A stretch of 42,528 nucleotides of DNA from an uncultured Lachnospiraceae bacterium (GCA_947176065.1 CAMWPB010000039.1:1-42528), one strand, 5' to 3'. Counted from the stretch's first letter, positions 16,711 to 26,403 are shown. The notes: generated by a model from the letters alone, not told the origin. Program-made: numbers and translations.

Positions 16711-17688
16711 ATGTGTACCAGTATTGCTATGAATACCAAAGATTTCTACTTCGGCCGCACAATGGACATTGAATATTCTTTTCATGAAAATGTGGTTTTT
16801 ACTCCAAGAAACTACCCCATCCCCTTTCGCAGAAGCGATACGCTGCACAGGCATTACGCCATGCTGGGAATGGCCAGCGTGATGGAGGGATACCCGCTTT
16901 ACGCGGAAGCGGTAAACGAGAGAGGGCTTTGCATCGCCGGCCTGAATTTCCCCGACAGTGCGTATTATCCTCCAAAAGAAGACCCCGTTAAACAAAATAT
17001 TTCTCCCTTTGAACTGATCCTGTGGCTGTGTGCCAAATGCGCCTCCGTCACAGATGTAAAAGAACTTCTGGCATCCACGCATCTGATCAGTATTCCCTTC
17101 AGCGAAGATCTGCCTCTGGCGCCACTTCACTGGCATATAGCAGACAGAGAACGCTCCATTGTACTGGAGTCCACGCAAAGCGGCATGGAAATTTATGACA
17201 ACCCTGTCGGCGTATTGACAAACAATCCCGCCTTCAGTTTTCAGACGACCAACCTCTGTCAATATATGAACCTGACCACCGCCTGTCCGCAAAACTGTTT
17301 CAGCAATATAAAAAGCCTTGTCCCTTTCGGACAAGGCCTTGGCAGCTTCGGTCTGCCGGGTGATTATTCTCCCGCCTCCCGTTTTGTCAAAGCAGCCTAT
17401 CTTTCCATGAACTCCGTGTGTGAAAAGGATGAGATGAGCAGTGTCTCCCAACTATTCCACATTTTGGATTCCGTTTCCATGGTACGGGGAAGCGTCGTCA
17501 CAAGCCAGAAACTTTACGACGCCACCACCTACGCCTGCTGCATGAATGCCACGATGGGCAGATATTTTTATAAAACATATTCAAACTGTCAGCTGACCGC
17601 TGTCGATATGCACCGGGAAAATCTGGATGCGCAGTCCCTGAAAACCTATCCGCTGGCTTCCAGCCAACAGATTGCATGGGCAAACTGA
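16711..17688 (+). CDS. bsh: Choloylglycine hydrolase (bile salt hydrolase type)
   Basis: 325 residues, the usual length. The N-terminal nucleophile Cys2 follows Met1 directly (MCTSI). FGRTMDIEYSF supplies the conserved Arg16 and Asp19, EAVNERGLCIAGLNFP the Asn, VLTNNP the second Asn, and SRFVKAAYL the late Arg. It belongs to the Ntn-hydrolase family of conjugated bile acid hydrolases and penicillin V acylases. The GRxMDIEYSF and GLNFP blocks resemble clostridial bile salt hydrolases, so deconjugation of taurine- or glycine-bile acids is likely, though motif reading cannot exclude a penicillin V acylase or N-acyl lactone preference. No signal peptide: cytoplasmic. AGGAGG stands just upstream. 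A single-gene unit, convergent with the chemoreceptor gene 12 bases away. Confidence 0.88.
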   Translation: MCTSIAMNTKDFYFGRTMDIEYSFHENVVFTPRNYPIPFRRSDTLHRHYAMLGMASVMEGYPLYAEAVNERGLCIAGLNFPDSAYYPPKEDPVKQNISPFELILWLCAKCASVTDVKELLASTHLISIPFSEDLPLAPLHWHIADRERSIVLESTQSGMEIYDNPVGVLTNNPAFSFQTTNLCQYMNLTTACPQNCFSNIKSLVPFGQGLGSFGLPGDYSPASRFVKAAYLSMNSVCEKDEMSSVSQLFHILDSVSMVRGSVVTSQKLYDATTYACCMNATMGRYFYKTYSNCQLTAVDMHRENLDAQSLKTYPLASSQQIAWAN

Positions 17689-17700
17689 CATACATTTCCT

Positions 17701-19386
17701 TTACTGCCAGCGGGCATTTTTCAGTCTGAAAGAACTAATCAGTTCTTTCAGCATGCCTGACTGGGACGACAGCTCCTCGCTGGCTGCCGCACACTCCTGA
17801 CTGGTCGCGGAGTTGTTCTCCACCACCGCTGAAATCTGCTCTACGCCGGTAGCCACCTGCTCCATTGCAAGCGTCTGTTTTTCCACCGCGTCTACGACCT
17901 GATCCATCTTGACCGTCACGTTGCCGGCAAGCTCTCCCGTACGTTCCAGCGCCTCCGACACCCTGTTCATAACCTTACCGCCCTCCGTGATGGTTGCGGC
18001 AGAGCTTTCTATCAATTCCTTTGTCGCCTTGGCAGCCTCATCCGATTTCGACGCAAGACTGCTGATCTCCTCCGCAACCACGGCAAAGCCTCTGCCCGCA
18101 CTGCCTGCTCTGGCCGCCTCAACAGCCGCATTCAGCGAAAGAATATTGATCTGGAAAGCTATATTTTCTATTGTCGCAATGATGGTACTGATCTGTTTGG
18201 AATCGCTGGCAATGCGCTCCATGGAAACACTCAGCTCCTTCACATTCTCCATGCTGATGCCAAGCTGCGCACCGGCCTGATTGGTAATCTTGCCAACCTC
18301 TACTGCCGCAATTGAAGTCTCCTTTGCGCCTGCCGAAATATCCGAAATCGTAGTCGAAATCTCCGTGACGGCGCTGGCCTGTTCCGTTGCGCCCTGTGCC
18401 AGAGTCTGTGCGCTGGCGGATACCTGATCCGATCCGTCCGATACATGTCCAGCGCTGGCCGCAATCTGTCCCATGGTCTGGTTCAGCGCACCGAGAATAC
18501 TGTCCAGGGACTTCTTGATCGCCAGGAAATCTCCCGTGTAATCCTGCTGCGTATCCTGTGTCAGATCACCCTTGGCAATGGCTCCCAGCACTTCCGAGAT
18601 CTCACCGATGTACGCGCGCAGACTGCGAACCGTACCCTCAAATATTTCTCCTAAAAGTCCTATCTCATCGTTGGAGCGGACGCCGATCTGAACCTCTCTG
18701 CCATCAGCCAGTCCAAGCTCTCCTTTTTCCAGCCGCATAGCCGCCTGTGTAATTTTTCCAAGCGGGCCGGACACACACTTTCTCAAATATACGGTCAGGA
18801 TAAGAATGCAGACAATAATCACCGCCACACTGATAATCGTAGCGTATGTAATAATTCTGGCCGTTTCCTCCTCCGCCTCTGCGATGGATATACCTGCAAA
18901 AATCAGGCCGTTAACCTGTCCGTCAGCTCCCTTTGTCGGAACATAGGAGCACAGATAAGTTTCTCCCAGAATGTCTGCCTCTCCCACATAGGACTGCCCC
19001 TGTTTCAGTACAATATCAGTCAGGTTGGAGGCCAGCTTGGTTCCTACCACACGTTCCCCGTTCTTGGTCACCGTGCTGTATGCTCTTGTATCGCCCTCGA
19101 AAATAGTAAACTCGCAGCCCTGACGCTTCTTCAAATCGTCCAGCACCTGATTCAAATCATCCCCTTCGGATGCCCGGCTCAATTCATAGGCCAGCAGATT
19201 CGTGCCGTTCGTACAGATTTTTTCCTGCATGCTCCTGACAAGGGAATTGTACATATAAACGCAGATAAGCACTGCGAAAACTACCGAAACAGCCTGCATG
19301 ATCACTACCACATTGCCGACCTTTTTTCCGATTCGCCTTATCCTTCTTCCGCTCTTTTTTCTCCCAATCGTCTGTTCGTTTCCCAT
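17701..19386 (-). CDS. Methyl-accepting chemotaxis protein with Cache-like sensor
   Basis: 561 residues from ATG 19386 (GGAG 9 bases upstream); an ATG five codons earlier is less well placed. Order: basic N-terminus, helix (about 28-50), a roughly 125-residue external single-Cache-like domain with CEFTIFEGDTRAYSTV and GQSYVGEADILGETYLCSYV, a second helix (about 185-205), HAMP, and a long signalling domain with the hairpin tip AARAGSAGRGFAVVAEEISS. The domain set indicates ligand sensing outside and control of a CheA kinase. No che or flagellar genes are in the window. Confidence 0.9.
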   Translation of the reverse strand: MGNEQTIGRKKSGRRIRRIGKKVGNVVVIMQAVSVVFAVLICVYMYNSLVRSMQEKICTNGTNLLAYELSRASEGDDLNQVLDDLKKRQGCEFTIFEGDTRAYSTVTKNGERVVGTKLASNLTDIVLKQGQSYVGEADILGETYLCSYVPTKGADGQVNGLIFAGISIAEAEEETARIITYATIISVAVIIVCILILTVYLRKCVSGPLGKITQAAMRLEKGELGLADGREVQIGVRSNDEIGLLGEIFEGTVRSLRAYIGEISEVLGAIAKGDLTQDTQQDYTGDFLAIKKSLDSILGALNQTMGQIAASAGHVSDGSDQVSASAQTLAQGATEQASAVTEISTTISDISAGAKETSIAAVEVGKITNQAGAQLGISMENVKELSVSMERIASDSKQISTIIATIENIAFQINILSLNAAVEAARAGSAGRGFAVVAEEISSLASKSDEAAKATKELIESSAATITEGGKVMNRVSEALERTGELAGNVTVKMDQVVDAVEKQTLAMEQVATGVEQISAVVENNSATSQECAAASEELSSQSGMLKELISSFRLKNARWQ

Positions 19387-19428
19387 ACCGCTCTTCTCCA
19401 TTTTCCAGAATAATAATATTGACCATGC

Positions 19429-19491
19429 CTGACCTGCTGGTCAGTACTGCATAATCTTAATTTATTGTAACATAAGATTGAAAAAAAACAA
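19429..19491 (-). promoter_or_regulatory. Promoter and small inverted repeat for the chemoreceptor gene
   Basis: On the minus strand TTGTTT (19486-19491) and TACAAT (19464-19469) are 16 bases apart. Downstream in the leader CTGACC / GGTCAG (19429-19444) forms a 6-bp inverted repeat with a 4-base loop. It does not resemble a sigma-D flagellar promoter. Confidence 0.4.
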
Positions 19492-19944
19492 TCATGTTTT
19501 TCCCTGCCATTTCAACTCCACAACATATTCGGTGGTTCCCTCCTCCAGCCTTCTCTCTCCAGTAGGCGAAAATCCGTTCCTCTCATAAAAACGTCTGGCG
19601 TCCCCGTTTTTTTCAAGCACCCACAGATACCGGCAGTTCTTCTTTATGGCAAATGCCAGCAGCTCCCCGCCGATTCCACGGTTTTCAAAGAAACAATCTA
19701 CATAAAGCTCCTCGATCCTATCCCCCGCAATATGCAGCATGCCCTTGACAAATTCGTCATCATAAACCCAGACACCTTCCAGCTGCTTCGGATTTTCCAT
19801 ATATTCCCTGGCTATCGGATAGACCTGTATTTCCCCGAAAGACACTTTGTCGTTTCGAAAAATCCTTCTGTAATTCATCCGCTTCGTAAACACTAAAATT
19901 TCTGCAATCCTTGAAGCGTCGCCGACCTCTGCACACCGTATCAT
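19492..19944 (-). CDS. GNAT-family N-acetyltransferase
   Basis: 150 residues from ATG 19944, where the protein begins MIRCAEVGDASRIAEILVFT as GNAT proteins do; the 40 codons before it have no such homology. The acetyl-CoA loop region reads ENRGIGGELLAFAIK (R/QxxGxG/A motif), and the C-terminal LWVLEKNGDARRFYERNGFSP is motif B. VYDDEFVKGMLHI is the central beta pair. Substrate unknown. It is divergent from the cupin gene. Confidence 0.88.
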   Translation of the reverse strand: MIRCAEVGDASRIAEILVFTKRMNYRRIFRNDKVSFGEIQVYPIAREYMENPKQLEGVWVYDDEFVKGMLHIAGDRIEELYVDCFFENRGIGGELLAFAIKKNCRYLWVLEKNGDARRFYERNGFSPTGERRLEEGTTEYVVELKWQGKT

Positions 19945-20170
19945 TTTCTGCACCTTCTTCCTGAAGAACAGCGCCGCACTGTCTGTACGGAATCCGTATA
20001 AACCATCTCTGTTTCCAAATATGTTATCACAAAAAACAGGGCGTTTCAATTCCGCCTTCCCCATCGCCAGTATGACAACGCAGATTCACAAAGTCCGCAA
20101 TTTTATCCAATCCCCCGCTCTTGAACGGCCTTATCATACACATATCAAAAAACAAAGGAGGCTCACATTT

Positions 20171-20560
20171 ATGGGTAACGATTTATTTGAAACATTTGAC
20201 AACGGTTTTCTCAGACTGCCGCAATCGACAACAGAATTTGCAGACATCTCCTGGGCTGACCACCCTTCCTTTGAGGGCGTAGCACTCAAGCACATCGTTT
20301 CCGCCAAAGACACCGCCGGACAGTTCAGCTATCATCTCGTCCGCATTGCACCGGGCAAAAGCATCCTGAACCATATCCATGAAGCGCAGTTGGAAACACA
20401 TGAGGTAATCGCCGGCTCCGGCATCTGCATCAATGGCAGCGCTGCCATTCCCTATGAACCCGGCGTCATCTCCGTAATGCCCGCCGGCGTTCCTCACGAA
20501 GTGAATGCAGGCAGCAACGGCCTTTTCTTATTCGCCAAATTTATGCCGGCGTTATGCTAA
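20171..20560 (+). CDS. Small cupin-domain protein
   Basis: 129 residues from ATG 20171, with AAGGAGG upstream. A single cupin barrel carries the metal motif HIHEAQLETHEVIAG (H, H, E and H in the usual order in part) and the second motif VMPAGVPHEVNAG. It may bind a metal and a small ligand or be an isomerase-like enzyme; no substrate is evident. Its stop overlaps by 4 bases the stop of the AraC-type regulator on the other strand, an unusually tight pairing that suggests the two have stayed together. Confidence 0.8.
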   Translation: MGNDLFETFDNGFLRLPQSTTEFADISWADHPSFEGVALKHIVSAKDTAGQFSYHLVRIAPGKSILNHIHEAQLETHEVIAGSGICINGSAAIPYEPGVISVMPAGVPHEVNAGSNGLFLFAKFMPALC

Positions 20561-21177
20561 CGCGAGAAGAAACTCAGATGTATTCTATATTCGCTTGGCG
20601 TTAATCTGACAATTCTTTGAAAGCAGCGGTCGAAGTGGCTCTGGTCGCAAAATCCTGTGGCATAAGCCGCTTCGGTCACGCTTTTTCCCTCTTCCAAAAG
20701 CTTCTGCCCCCTTCTTACCCTGCACTGGATCTGAAACTGATGCGGCGTCAGACCGCAGACCGCTTTAAACCGACGGATCATATGATAGGGACTCATACCG
20801 ATGCTCCGGGCCATGTCTTCGACTAAAAACACATCCTCCGGCGCATCCAGAATCCGTCTCTTTAACTTCTCTATGCCGTCCGTTCCCATTCCTGCCTGAT
20901 TCGGCATTCCATCGGCGGCTACGCAGACACTTATCATGGAATAGGGCGCGTCATTTACCGTCTCTATTGCGTGAGGCGTATCCGGCAGAATACAGAAATG
21001 CGCCCCTGTGCGGTATATTTTTCTCCCGCCATCACAGACAATGCAGACTGCGCCATTTGAGACAAAACCGAGTGTGAGGTGAGTGGCGTGGGTATGTACA
21101 GGGTAGGACTGCGTGGAATCTTTGTAGTAAATGCACTCTGTGTTGTTTTTTCGGTTGTAGATAATGTTATTTATCAT
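20557..21177 (-). CDS. AraC-family transcriptional regulator
   Basis: 206 residues. A short N-terminal cupin sensor (about 1-90; HTHATHLTLGFVSNG and PDTPHAI) is followed by two helix-turn-helix units: VEDMARSIGMSPYHMIRRFK and then AAYATGFCDQSHFDRCFQRI, ending LTPSEYR. The protein is shorter than the usual 270-300 residues, chiefly in the sensor and linker. It probably controls a nearby gene, perhaps the cupin, but no binding site was found. Confidence 0.9.
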   Translation of the reverse strand: MINNIIYNRKNNTECIYYKDSTQSYPVHTHATHLTLGFVSNGAVCIVCDGGRKIYRTGAHFCILPDTPHAIETVNDAPYSMISVCVAADGMPNQAGMGTDGIEKLKRRILDAPEDVFLVEDMARSIGMSPYHMIRRFKAVCGLTPHQFQIQCRVRRGQKLLEEGKSVTEAAYATGFCDQSHFDRCFQRIVRLTPSEYRIHLSFFSR

Positions 21178-21496
21178 AGGGTCACCATTTCCGACAAAAC
21201 ATGGGCTACATCTCCTCTTTCAGTAACGAATACATCTTCATGTCAATCACTCTGCCATTCTTAACAGTCAAGTCCCATTTTCTTACTCTTACAAGTCATA
21301 GTGTACACTCCTCCATTGAAGAATTTCATTATATCATTTCCACACTCCACATACAACAAAACAGAACACCGTCGCCGCGCCCGCCATACGGATTGCATTT
21401 GCCTTCCAAACGTAGTATTCTATTATAACAGCAGCCGGATGCCGCACCGCCATCCGACTGTGTACCGAAATCCATTGTGCAAGGAAGATATTTGAT
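21178..21496. promoter_or_regulatory. Intergenic region with a possible degV promoter
   Basis: TTGCAT (21393-21398) and TATTCT (21416-21421) with a 17-base gap give a candidate rightward promoter 76 bases before degV; a TATTAT overlaps the -10. The left part holds no gene with a ribosome site. A 25-codon minus-strand frame (WDLTVKNGRVIDMKMYSLLK) is open there but has no start. Confidence 0.35.
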
Positions 21497-22414
21497 ATGA
21501 GAGAAGCATTCCATATTATCAGCGACGGCTCCTGTGATCTGCCGCCTGCGCTGGTACAGGAAAAGAACATAACAGTCGTACCCTTTTATGTGTCCTTTGA
21601 CGAGGAACAGTATTATAAGGAAAATGTGGATATTGCCATCCGTGACTTCTATCGGATGATGGTGGAGAAAAAGGGCGTATATCCCAAGTCCTCCATGCCT
21701 TCCATTCAGGACTACGAGGAGGCTTTCCGCCCTTTTGCAGAAAATGACACTCCTATCATATGTATTTGTATTACCACGAAATTCAGCGGTTCCATGCAGT
21801 CCGCGCTCAACGCCAAAGAACTTATTCTGGAAAAATATCCGCAAGCCGAGATCACCGTCATTGACGCTACCATCAATACGGTTCTGCAGGGGCAGTATGT
21901 TCTGGAGGCGGCCAGCCTGCGGGATCAGGGTTTCAGCTATCAGGATACCATAGCGCGGCTGGAAACCATCAAAAGTACCGGCAGGATTTTCTTTACTGTG
22001 GGAAATATAGAATATTTAAGACACGGCGGCCGGATCGGAAAGGTGGCAGCGCTTGCAGGCGGTGCGCTTGATATCCGTCCTATCATTACACTGAAGCAGG
22101 GAGAAATATTCCCCTCCGGCCTCGACCGGGGACGGAAGCGCACCCTGAAAAAAGTGATGACCCTCCTTCTGGAATACTTGCAGGAAAGCTCCTTTGGAAT
22201 CGACTGCTACAGCATTGCCGTCGGGTACGGTTATGACCGCGAAGAAGGAATCGCTTTCCGGGATCAGGCGCTGTCCACCCTGCGTGAAAAAGGATATGCC
22301 ATAGATGAAATACCCGTTTACCAGATCGGCGCCACCATCGGCGTGCATACGGGCCCTTACCCGCTGGGATTCGGGATCATTGAGAAAGGGGTTCACGCAC
22401 ACGCGGGAGGGTAA
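21497..22414 (+). CDS. DegV-family fatty-acid-binding protein
   Basis: 305 residues, the usual length. The family pattern is complete: IISDGSCDLPPAL at the N-terminus, PKSSMPSIQDYEEAF, the FSGSMQSALNAKELI loop, and GNIEYLRHGGRIGKVAAL followed by IRPIITLKQGEI. DegV/FakB proteins bind a fatty acid in a buried pocket and present it to the FakA kinase, feeding phospholipid synthesis. No fakA is in the window. AAGGA stands upstream of the ATG. It is convergent with the helicase gene, 16 bases apart. Confidence 0.9.
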   Translation: MREAFHIISDGSCDLPPALVQEKNITVVPFYVSFDEEQYYKENVDIAIRDFYRMMVEKKGVYPKSSMPSIQDYEEAFRPFAENDTPIICICITTKFSGSMQSALNAKELILEKYPQAEITVIDATINTVLQGQYVLEAASLRDQGFSYQDTIARLETIKSTGRIFFTVGNIEYLRHGGRIGKVAALAGGALDIRPIITLKQGEIFPSGLDRGRKRTLKKVMTLLLEYLQESSFGIDCYSIAVGYGYDREEGIAFRDQALSTLREKGYAIDEIPVYQIGATIGVHTGPYPLGFGIIEKGVHAHAGG

Positions 22415-22430
22415 TTCCTTTAATTTCCCG

Positions 22431-25172
22431 CTATTCAACCAAGTTTTCCAACGTCTCTACAATTTTTTCCTTTTCGCCACTGCCATTTGTTTTAAACCGC
22501 AGCAACGGGATCTGATACAATTCCAAAATGTGATCCTTCAACAGATCCCGCGCGGCCTGAACAGTTCCCTTTTTGTGGTTTTTATATCCGTCAACTTCAA
22601 TCGCCAGAACAGGTTTTTTACCGATTCTGTTATAGATTAAAAAATCCAAATGTGCTGCCGGATTCATCGCGAATCGGCATTCCTGCTCATTTAATAATGC
22701 CGGATTTTTAATGAGCATATTTAATGGAAAATGGCATACGACGTCTAAGCTGGCATATTTGTCATTATCTACAATGATTTCTTCAATCAACGAATATGTC
22801 AGATTTTCCGAGTCATACTTTGATATCCTTTTATGTTTCCGCAAATATTCCCTTCTTTCTTCCGTATACTGCCTGTAAAGGTAATCAAAAACAGAATAAA
22901 CCTTACTGTCGACGACCTCAAAATTATGATATTGAATGTAGTCAATTAAGTCTGTTATATTATGCTCTTTGGTCTGTTCATTCCCGGTAACAACGAGCAG
23001 CAGCCTCTTTCTGGCTCTTGATACCGCAACGTTAATTAAGTACGGATCATCTGCAAAATCTGATATCTCATCATCCACTGTCGATATAATGATATTCTCC
23101 TTTTCCTTGCCCTGAAACTTATGCACGGTAGCGGCATCCATATTGCTGATCTCCCTGCTCAGAGCCTCCACCTGATTTTTGTAAGGCGCTATAATTCCCG
23201 TTTCTTTCGGATTCAGATCATACTTAGGTATCACTTCATTTTTGATGACGTCTATCTGCCGCTGGCTGTAATGGTTGCGCGCATGATTTCCCACTACCGT
23301 TTTAACCACCGATAACACATCATCCTCACCATGATCTTTTGTCATGATAACCAGCTCACCGCGGTAAAATTTCTGGTTACAGAAATTGATTATTTTAGGA
23401 TGGCATCTGTAATGCTCCCGCAGCATCGTCTGCGTTACATCTGGCATAACATCCAAAACAGACTGCAGAAAGCTCTTTGTAAACCGATATCCTTCATTTA
23501 CGCGGAAACTGTTAAATATGGCTTCTGCTTTACCTTTGACATCCTCCGTGACAACATTCGGAAGCTGCTTGGTATCTCCAACAATCACAACATTTTTTGC
23601 ACAGGAAAGCGCCAGCGCGCCTGTTGCAACATCTACCTGCGACGCCTCATCCACAATGAGATAATCGTAAACAACCTCCGTATTTAAGCTGTTTCTTGAC
23701 GAAAATGTCGTGCTCAATATCACCGGATATTCCGCCAGCACCTCATATGGTTCTTTCCACAAATCATCTTCGCTGAATGTTTTGCGGCTGCCGTCAGTCT
23801 CATACTTTCTTGCCAGTTTGTCTTTTAAAGCTATCATGGACTGCTCGCATAAATTATCAAGTAAATTCTTATCTACATGATCCAAATACTCCTCAATCTC
23901 CGCAATTTCCTCAGACAGCTCCGCCTTCCTTGTCCGATAATACATAGCCTGAAAAGTCGTGATAATCTTTGCCATATCCCGCTTATTATACTTCCAGTCC
24001 GTCATTCCGTATTGAAAACGGGCTTTTATCTTAAATAGCTTTAACAAAAATCCAGTCACCATTTCCTTTTCGGAAATCCTCTGGCACTCCTGCCACAATG
24101 CCATCCAATTCTCTGGCAACAGTTCTTTCTTAAGCTTTATGCCCTCCGTATTGACATCTGACTCATCGACGTACTGGTTAAAATATTCCAGCTCCGTGAA
24201 TAATTGTGAAACTTCCTGTCGTAAAGATGCCAGTCTTTCCTGCTTATCAAAAACAGATTTTAACTGCACCGACTGTCCTGATATTCTCTCCAACAAAATG
24301 TTCGGATCTTCTTCCTTTTTCCACGACGAAAAATCAGGATAATTTCCGTCCTGATTTTCAATAAACAATTTCTTGTTTTTAGAACTGCCCAATGTCGCCA
24401 CAATAAATCCTAAATTGTATTTCGGAGAAGATAATTTCTCATACACATTTTCAGTTGCCGAGTTGTTATTAGACACAATCTGGACGGATTTTCCCTGCAT
24501 CAGTATATTGGCAATAATATTCAATATAGTCTGCGTCTTGCCCGTTCCGGGCGGCCCCTGAATGACGCTGAACTGATTTTCCATAGCTCTTTTAACTGCT
24601 TTATACTGACTATTATTACAGCCAAAGGGAAAAATCGGTATATATTCCCGCGCATTTTTATCTGTCTGCAGTGCAGTTGGGTTTAAGTACCTGGCTAACG
24701 CTACATCCCTGCTCACAAAAGCTATCTTTTCAAACCGCTTTTCCAGTAACTTTTCTCTGGTTTCTGCATTCCTGATATCACTTAATCCTGCAATCTGCTT
24801 TATGTAATCAAACACATTTGCGGCCTGTTTCTGATTGAGGCAGGATTCTATAATCTTTAAGTCACTCTTTCGATAATCTCTCTCCCGGCCATCCCCAAAG
24901 CAGATATGCCAGTAGGTGCCTTCTCTGCTTTTAAATTCAAAGATATCTTTTATGTCAAAAAACTCCCGGCCTTCTCTGCTGATACGATACATATTAGGAT
25001 TTAAAACAGTTGGGTCAGTCAGCTTTTCCACATTGTCATATGCGTATGAATATGTTTTCCCCCTGTCAAATTCCACATCCCATTTGTGGGTTGCCCTGTT
25101 ATATTGACATGACCTTATCTCAGATGTCTTTATTTCGCCCTTAACGAGGATCATATTGTCCCTTGTATTCAT
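22431..25172 (-). CDS. KTSC-like / superfamily 1 helicase / PD-(D/E)XK nuclease fusion
   Basis: 913 residues from ATG 25172 (GGGGA upstream; GTG four codons earlier is possible). Residues about 10-60 resemble a KTSC domain (IRSCQYNRATHKWDVEFDRG then YSYAYDNVEKL). The UPF1/DNA2-like SF1 core follows: Walker A GPPGTGKTQT near 206, an inserted coiled region (about 290-460), Walker B YLIVDEASQVD, motif III GDTKQLP, EHYRCHPKII, VHKFQGKEKENIIIS and VAVSRARKRLLLV. The C-terminal 100 residues (HLDFLIYNR and PVLAIEVDGYKNHKK) match DUF2726-type endonucleases. It lies 33 bases after the PfkB gene. Nucleic-acid processing is certain; a role in phage or plasmid defence is inferred from architecture. Confidence 0.85.
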   Translation of the reverse strand: MNTRDNMILVKGEIKTSEIRSCQYNRATHKWDVEFDRGKTYSYAYDNVEKLTDPTVLNPNMYRISREGREFFDIKDIFEFKSREGTYWHICFGDGRERDYRKSDLKIIESCLNQKQAANVFDYIKQIAGLSDIRNAETREKLLEKRFEKIAFVSRDVALARYLNPTALQTDKNAREYIPIFPFGCNNSQYKAVKRAMENQFSVIQGPPGTGKTQTILNIIANILMQGKSVQIVSNNNSATENVYEKLSSPKYNLGFIVATLGSSKNKKLFIENQDGNYPDFSSWKKEEDPNILLERISGQSVQLKSVFDKQERLASLRQEVSQLFTELEYFNQYVDESDVNTEGIKLKKELLPENWMALWQECQRISEKEMVTGFLLKLFKIKARFQYGMTDWKYNKRDMAKIITTFQAMYYRTRKAELSEEIAEIEEYLDHVDKNLLDNLCEQSMIALKDKLARKYETDGSRKTFSEDDLWKEPYEVLAEYPVILSTTFSSRNSLNTEVVYDYLIVDEASQVDVATGALALSCAKNVVIVGDTKQLPNVVTEDVKGKAEAIFNSFRVNEGYRFTKSFLQSVLDVMPDVTQTMLREHYRCHPKIINFCNQKFYRGELVIMTKDHGEDDVLSVVKTVVGNHARNHYSQRQIDVIKNEVIPKYDLNPKETGIIAPYKNQVEALSREISNMDAATVHKFQGKEKENIIISTVDDEISDFADDPYLINVAVSRARKRLLLVVTGNEQTKEHNITDLIDYIQYHNFEVVDSKVYSVFDYLYRQYTEERREYLRKHKRISKYDSENLTYSLIEEIIVDNDKYASLDVVCHFPLNMLIKNPALLNEQECRFAMNPAAHLDFLIYNRIGKKPVLAIEVDGYKNHKKGTVQAARDLLKDHILELYQIPLLRFKTNGSGEKEKIVETLENLVE

Positions 25173-25205
25173 CAGTTTCCCCACTCTGCAGTTTCAAGCA
25201 GTCTA

Positions 25206-26375
25206 TTAATATTCGTAATCTGGCTTGACATATATATTGGGCTGATCTTTAATTTTCTTTTTCCAACCCTTCTTAATCATCTCTTTCAACTGCTCCAGCG
25301 GCTTTAATCCGCTGAGCGCATCATAGGCCGCCACGCAGCATGCCCCGGTTGCAGCAGCCATCCGTACTGCCTCTTCCAACGATTCCCCGCGCATGACGGA
25401 TGTCAGAAAAGCAGCGATGCTGGTATCTCCGGCCCCGGTTCCCGAAAGAACCTTCTCCGGCTCAAAGCTCTTCTCAAATCCTTCTTTTGCGGCCCATTCA
25501 TCCGGCTGCAGATTCAGACTTGTGCATAGCTCTCTTTGTTTCTCTGCCTGCGCCGTTATGAAATACATCCCGGATGAACCGCATTTGATCAGAACCACCT
25601 TTGCGCCAAGCTCCAATGCCTGTGTACCAAGCCGGTGCAAATCCTCCATATTCAGAATTTCCGTCACATCACCGCCCGCAGCCCTTCGATTCCATTCGCA
25701 ATATAAATCCCCGTCGAGCATGACGCAGAGTTCTTCCGCACTCGGTACAAAAAAATCAACATAGGGCAGCACAGCTTTCAAAACGTCTTTCCATCTAACT
25801 TTCCCGGCTTCCGACGACGGATCTACAGCCGCCATATCCAGAGACACCGCCGTTCCCAGCGACTTCACCTTCTTCAGCATAGCCGCCAGTTCCCGTCCGT
25901 CATCCTGATACATTTCTTTCATCAACGGCGGATATCCAAAATGAAACAGCTCCGCCTGTCCGATCATCTGCCAGTCCAGATCCTCTGCACGAAATGTATC
26001 GTTTGCCCCGGGATCATGCAGGAATATCCTGTCGATTCCCGGAATAGCAAGCACCACTGAATAAGAGGTGGCGGACTGCGCAGAGATGATCATATCCTTT
26101 TGCGCCTGATATGTCCCCAGCATGTCCAGCACCATTTTTCCAAACGCATCGTCCCCGATTTTTCCAACCAGAGAGACATCATTGCCCAGAATTTTCATTG
26201 CAAGGCCCGTATTGGCTACAGCGCCTCCTGTATGGATATCCACGCCATCCATGTGCAGCAGCCTGCCCGGCTGAAGGATCTGTCCCACATTCTCCATCCT
26301 GCAGTCTCCCGGAAAAACCGGCGTGACATCCACACAAATATGTCCTGCTACAATCACTTTTCCTCTTATTTTCAT
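25206..26375 (-). CDS. PfkB-family carbohydrate or nucleoside kinase
   Basis: 389 residues, longer than the usual 300-330. The first PfkB signature lies at TGGAVANTGLAMKILG (about residues 50-65), with GKIGDDAFGKMVLDML after it. The second, near residue 330, is GTGAGDTSIAAFLTSVMRG, with the catalytic base Asp. The extra length is a charged region around residues 225-310. Such kinases phosphorylate sugars or nucleosides; substrate unknown and no sugar operon is adjacent. AGGAGC precedes the ATG. It has its own likely promoter and may carry the helicase gene downstream. Confidence 0.88.
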   Translation of the reverse strand: MKIRGKVIVAGHICVDVTPVFPGDCRMENVGQILQPGRLLHMDGVDIHTGGAVANTGLAMKILGNDVSLVGKIGDDAFGKMVLDMLGTYQAQKDMIISAQSATSYSVVLAIPGIDRIFLHDPGANDTFRAEDLDWQMIGQAELFHFGYPPLMKEMYQDDGRELAAMLKKVKSLGTAVSLDMAAVDPSSEAGKVRWKDVLKAVLPYVDFFVPSAEELCVMLDGDLYCEWNRRAAGGDVTEILNMEDLHRLGTQALELGAKVVLIKCGSSGMYFITAQAEKQRELCTSLNLQPDEWAAKEGFEKSFEPEKVLSGTGAGDTSIAAFLTSVMRGESLEEAVRMAAATGACCVAAYDALSGLKPLEQLKEMIKKGWKKKIKDQPNIYVKPDYEY

Positions 26376-26403
26376 GTGCCGCTCCTATTCTGTAATTTCT
26401 AAA

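Noticed and set aside
22403..22431. GCGGGA / TCCCGC inverted repeat between degV and the helicase gene
   Set aside because: Loop of 17 bases and no T run on either side; too weak for a terminator call.
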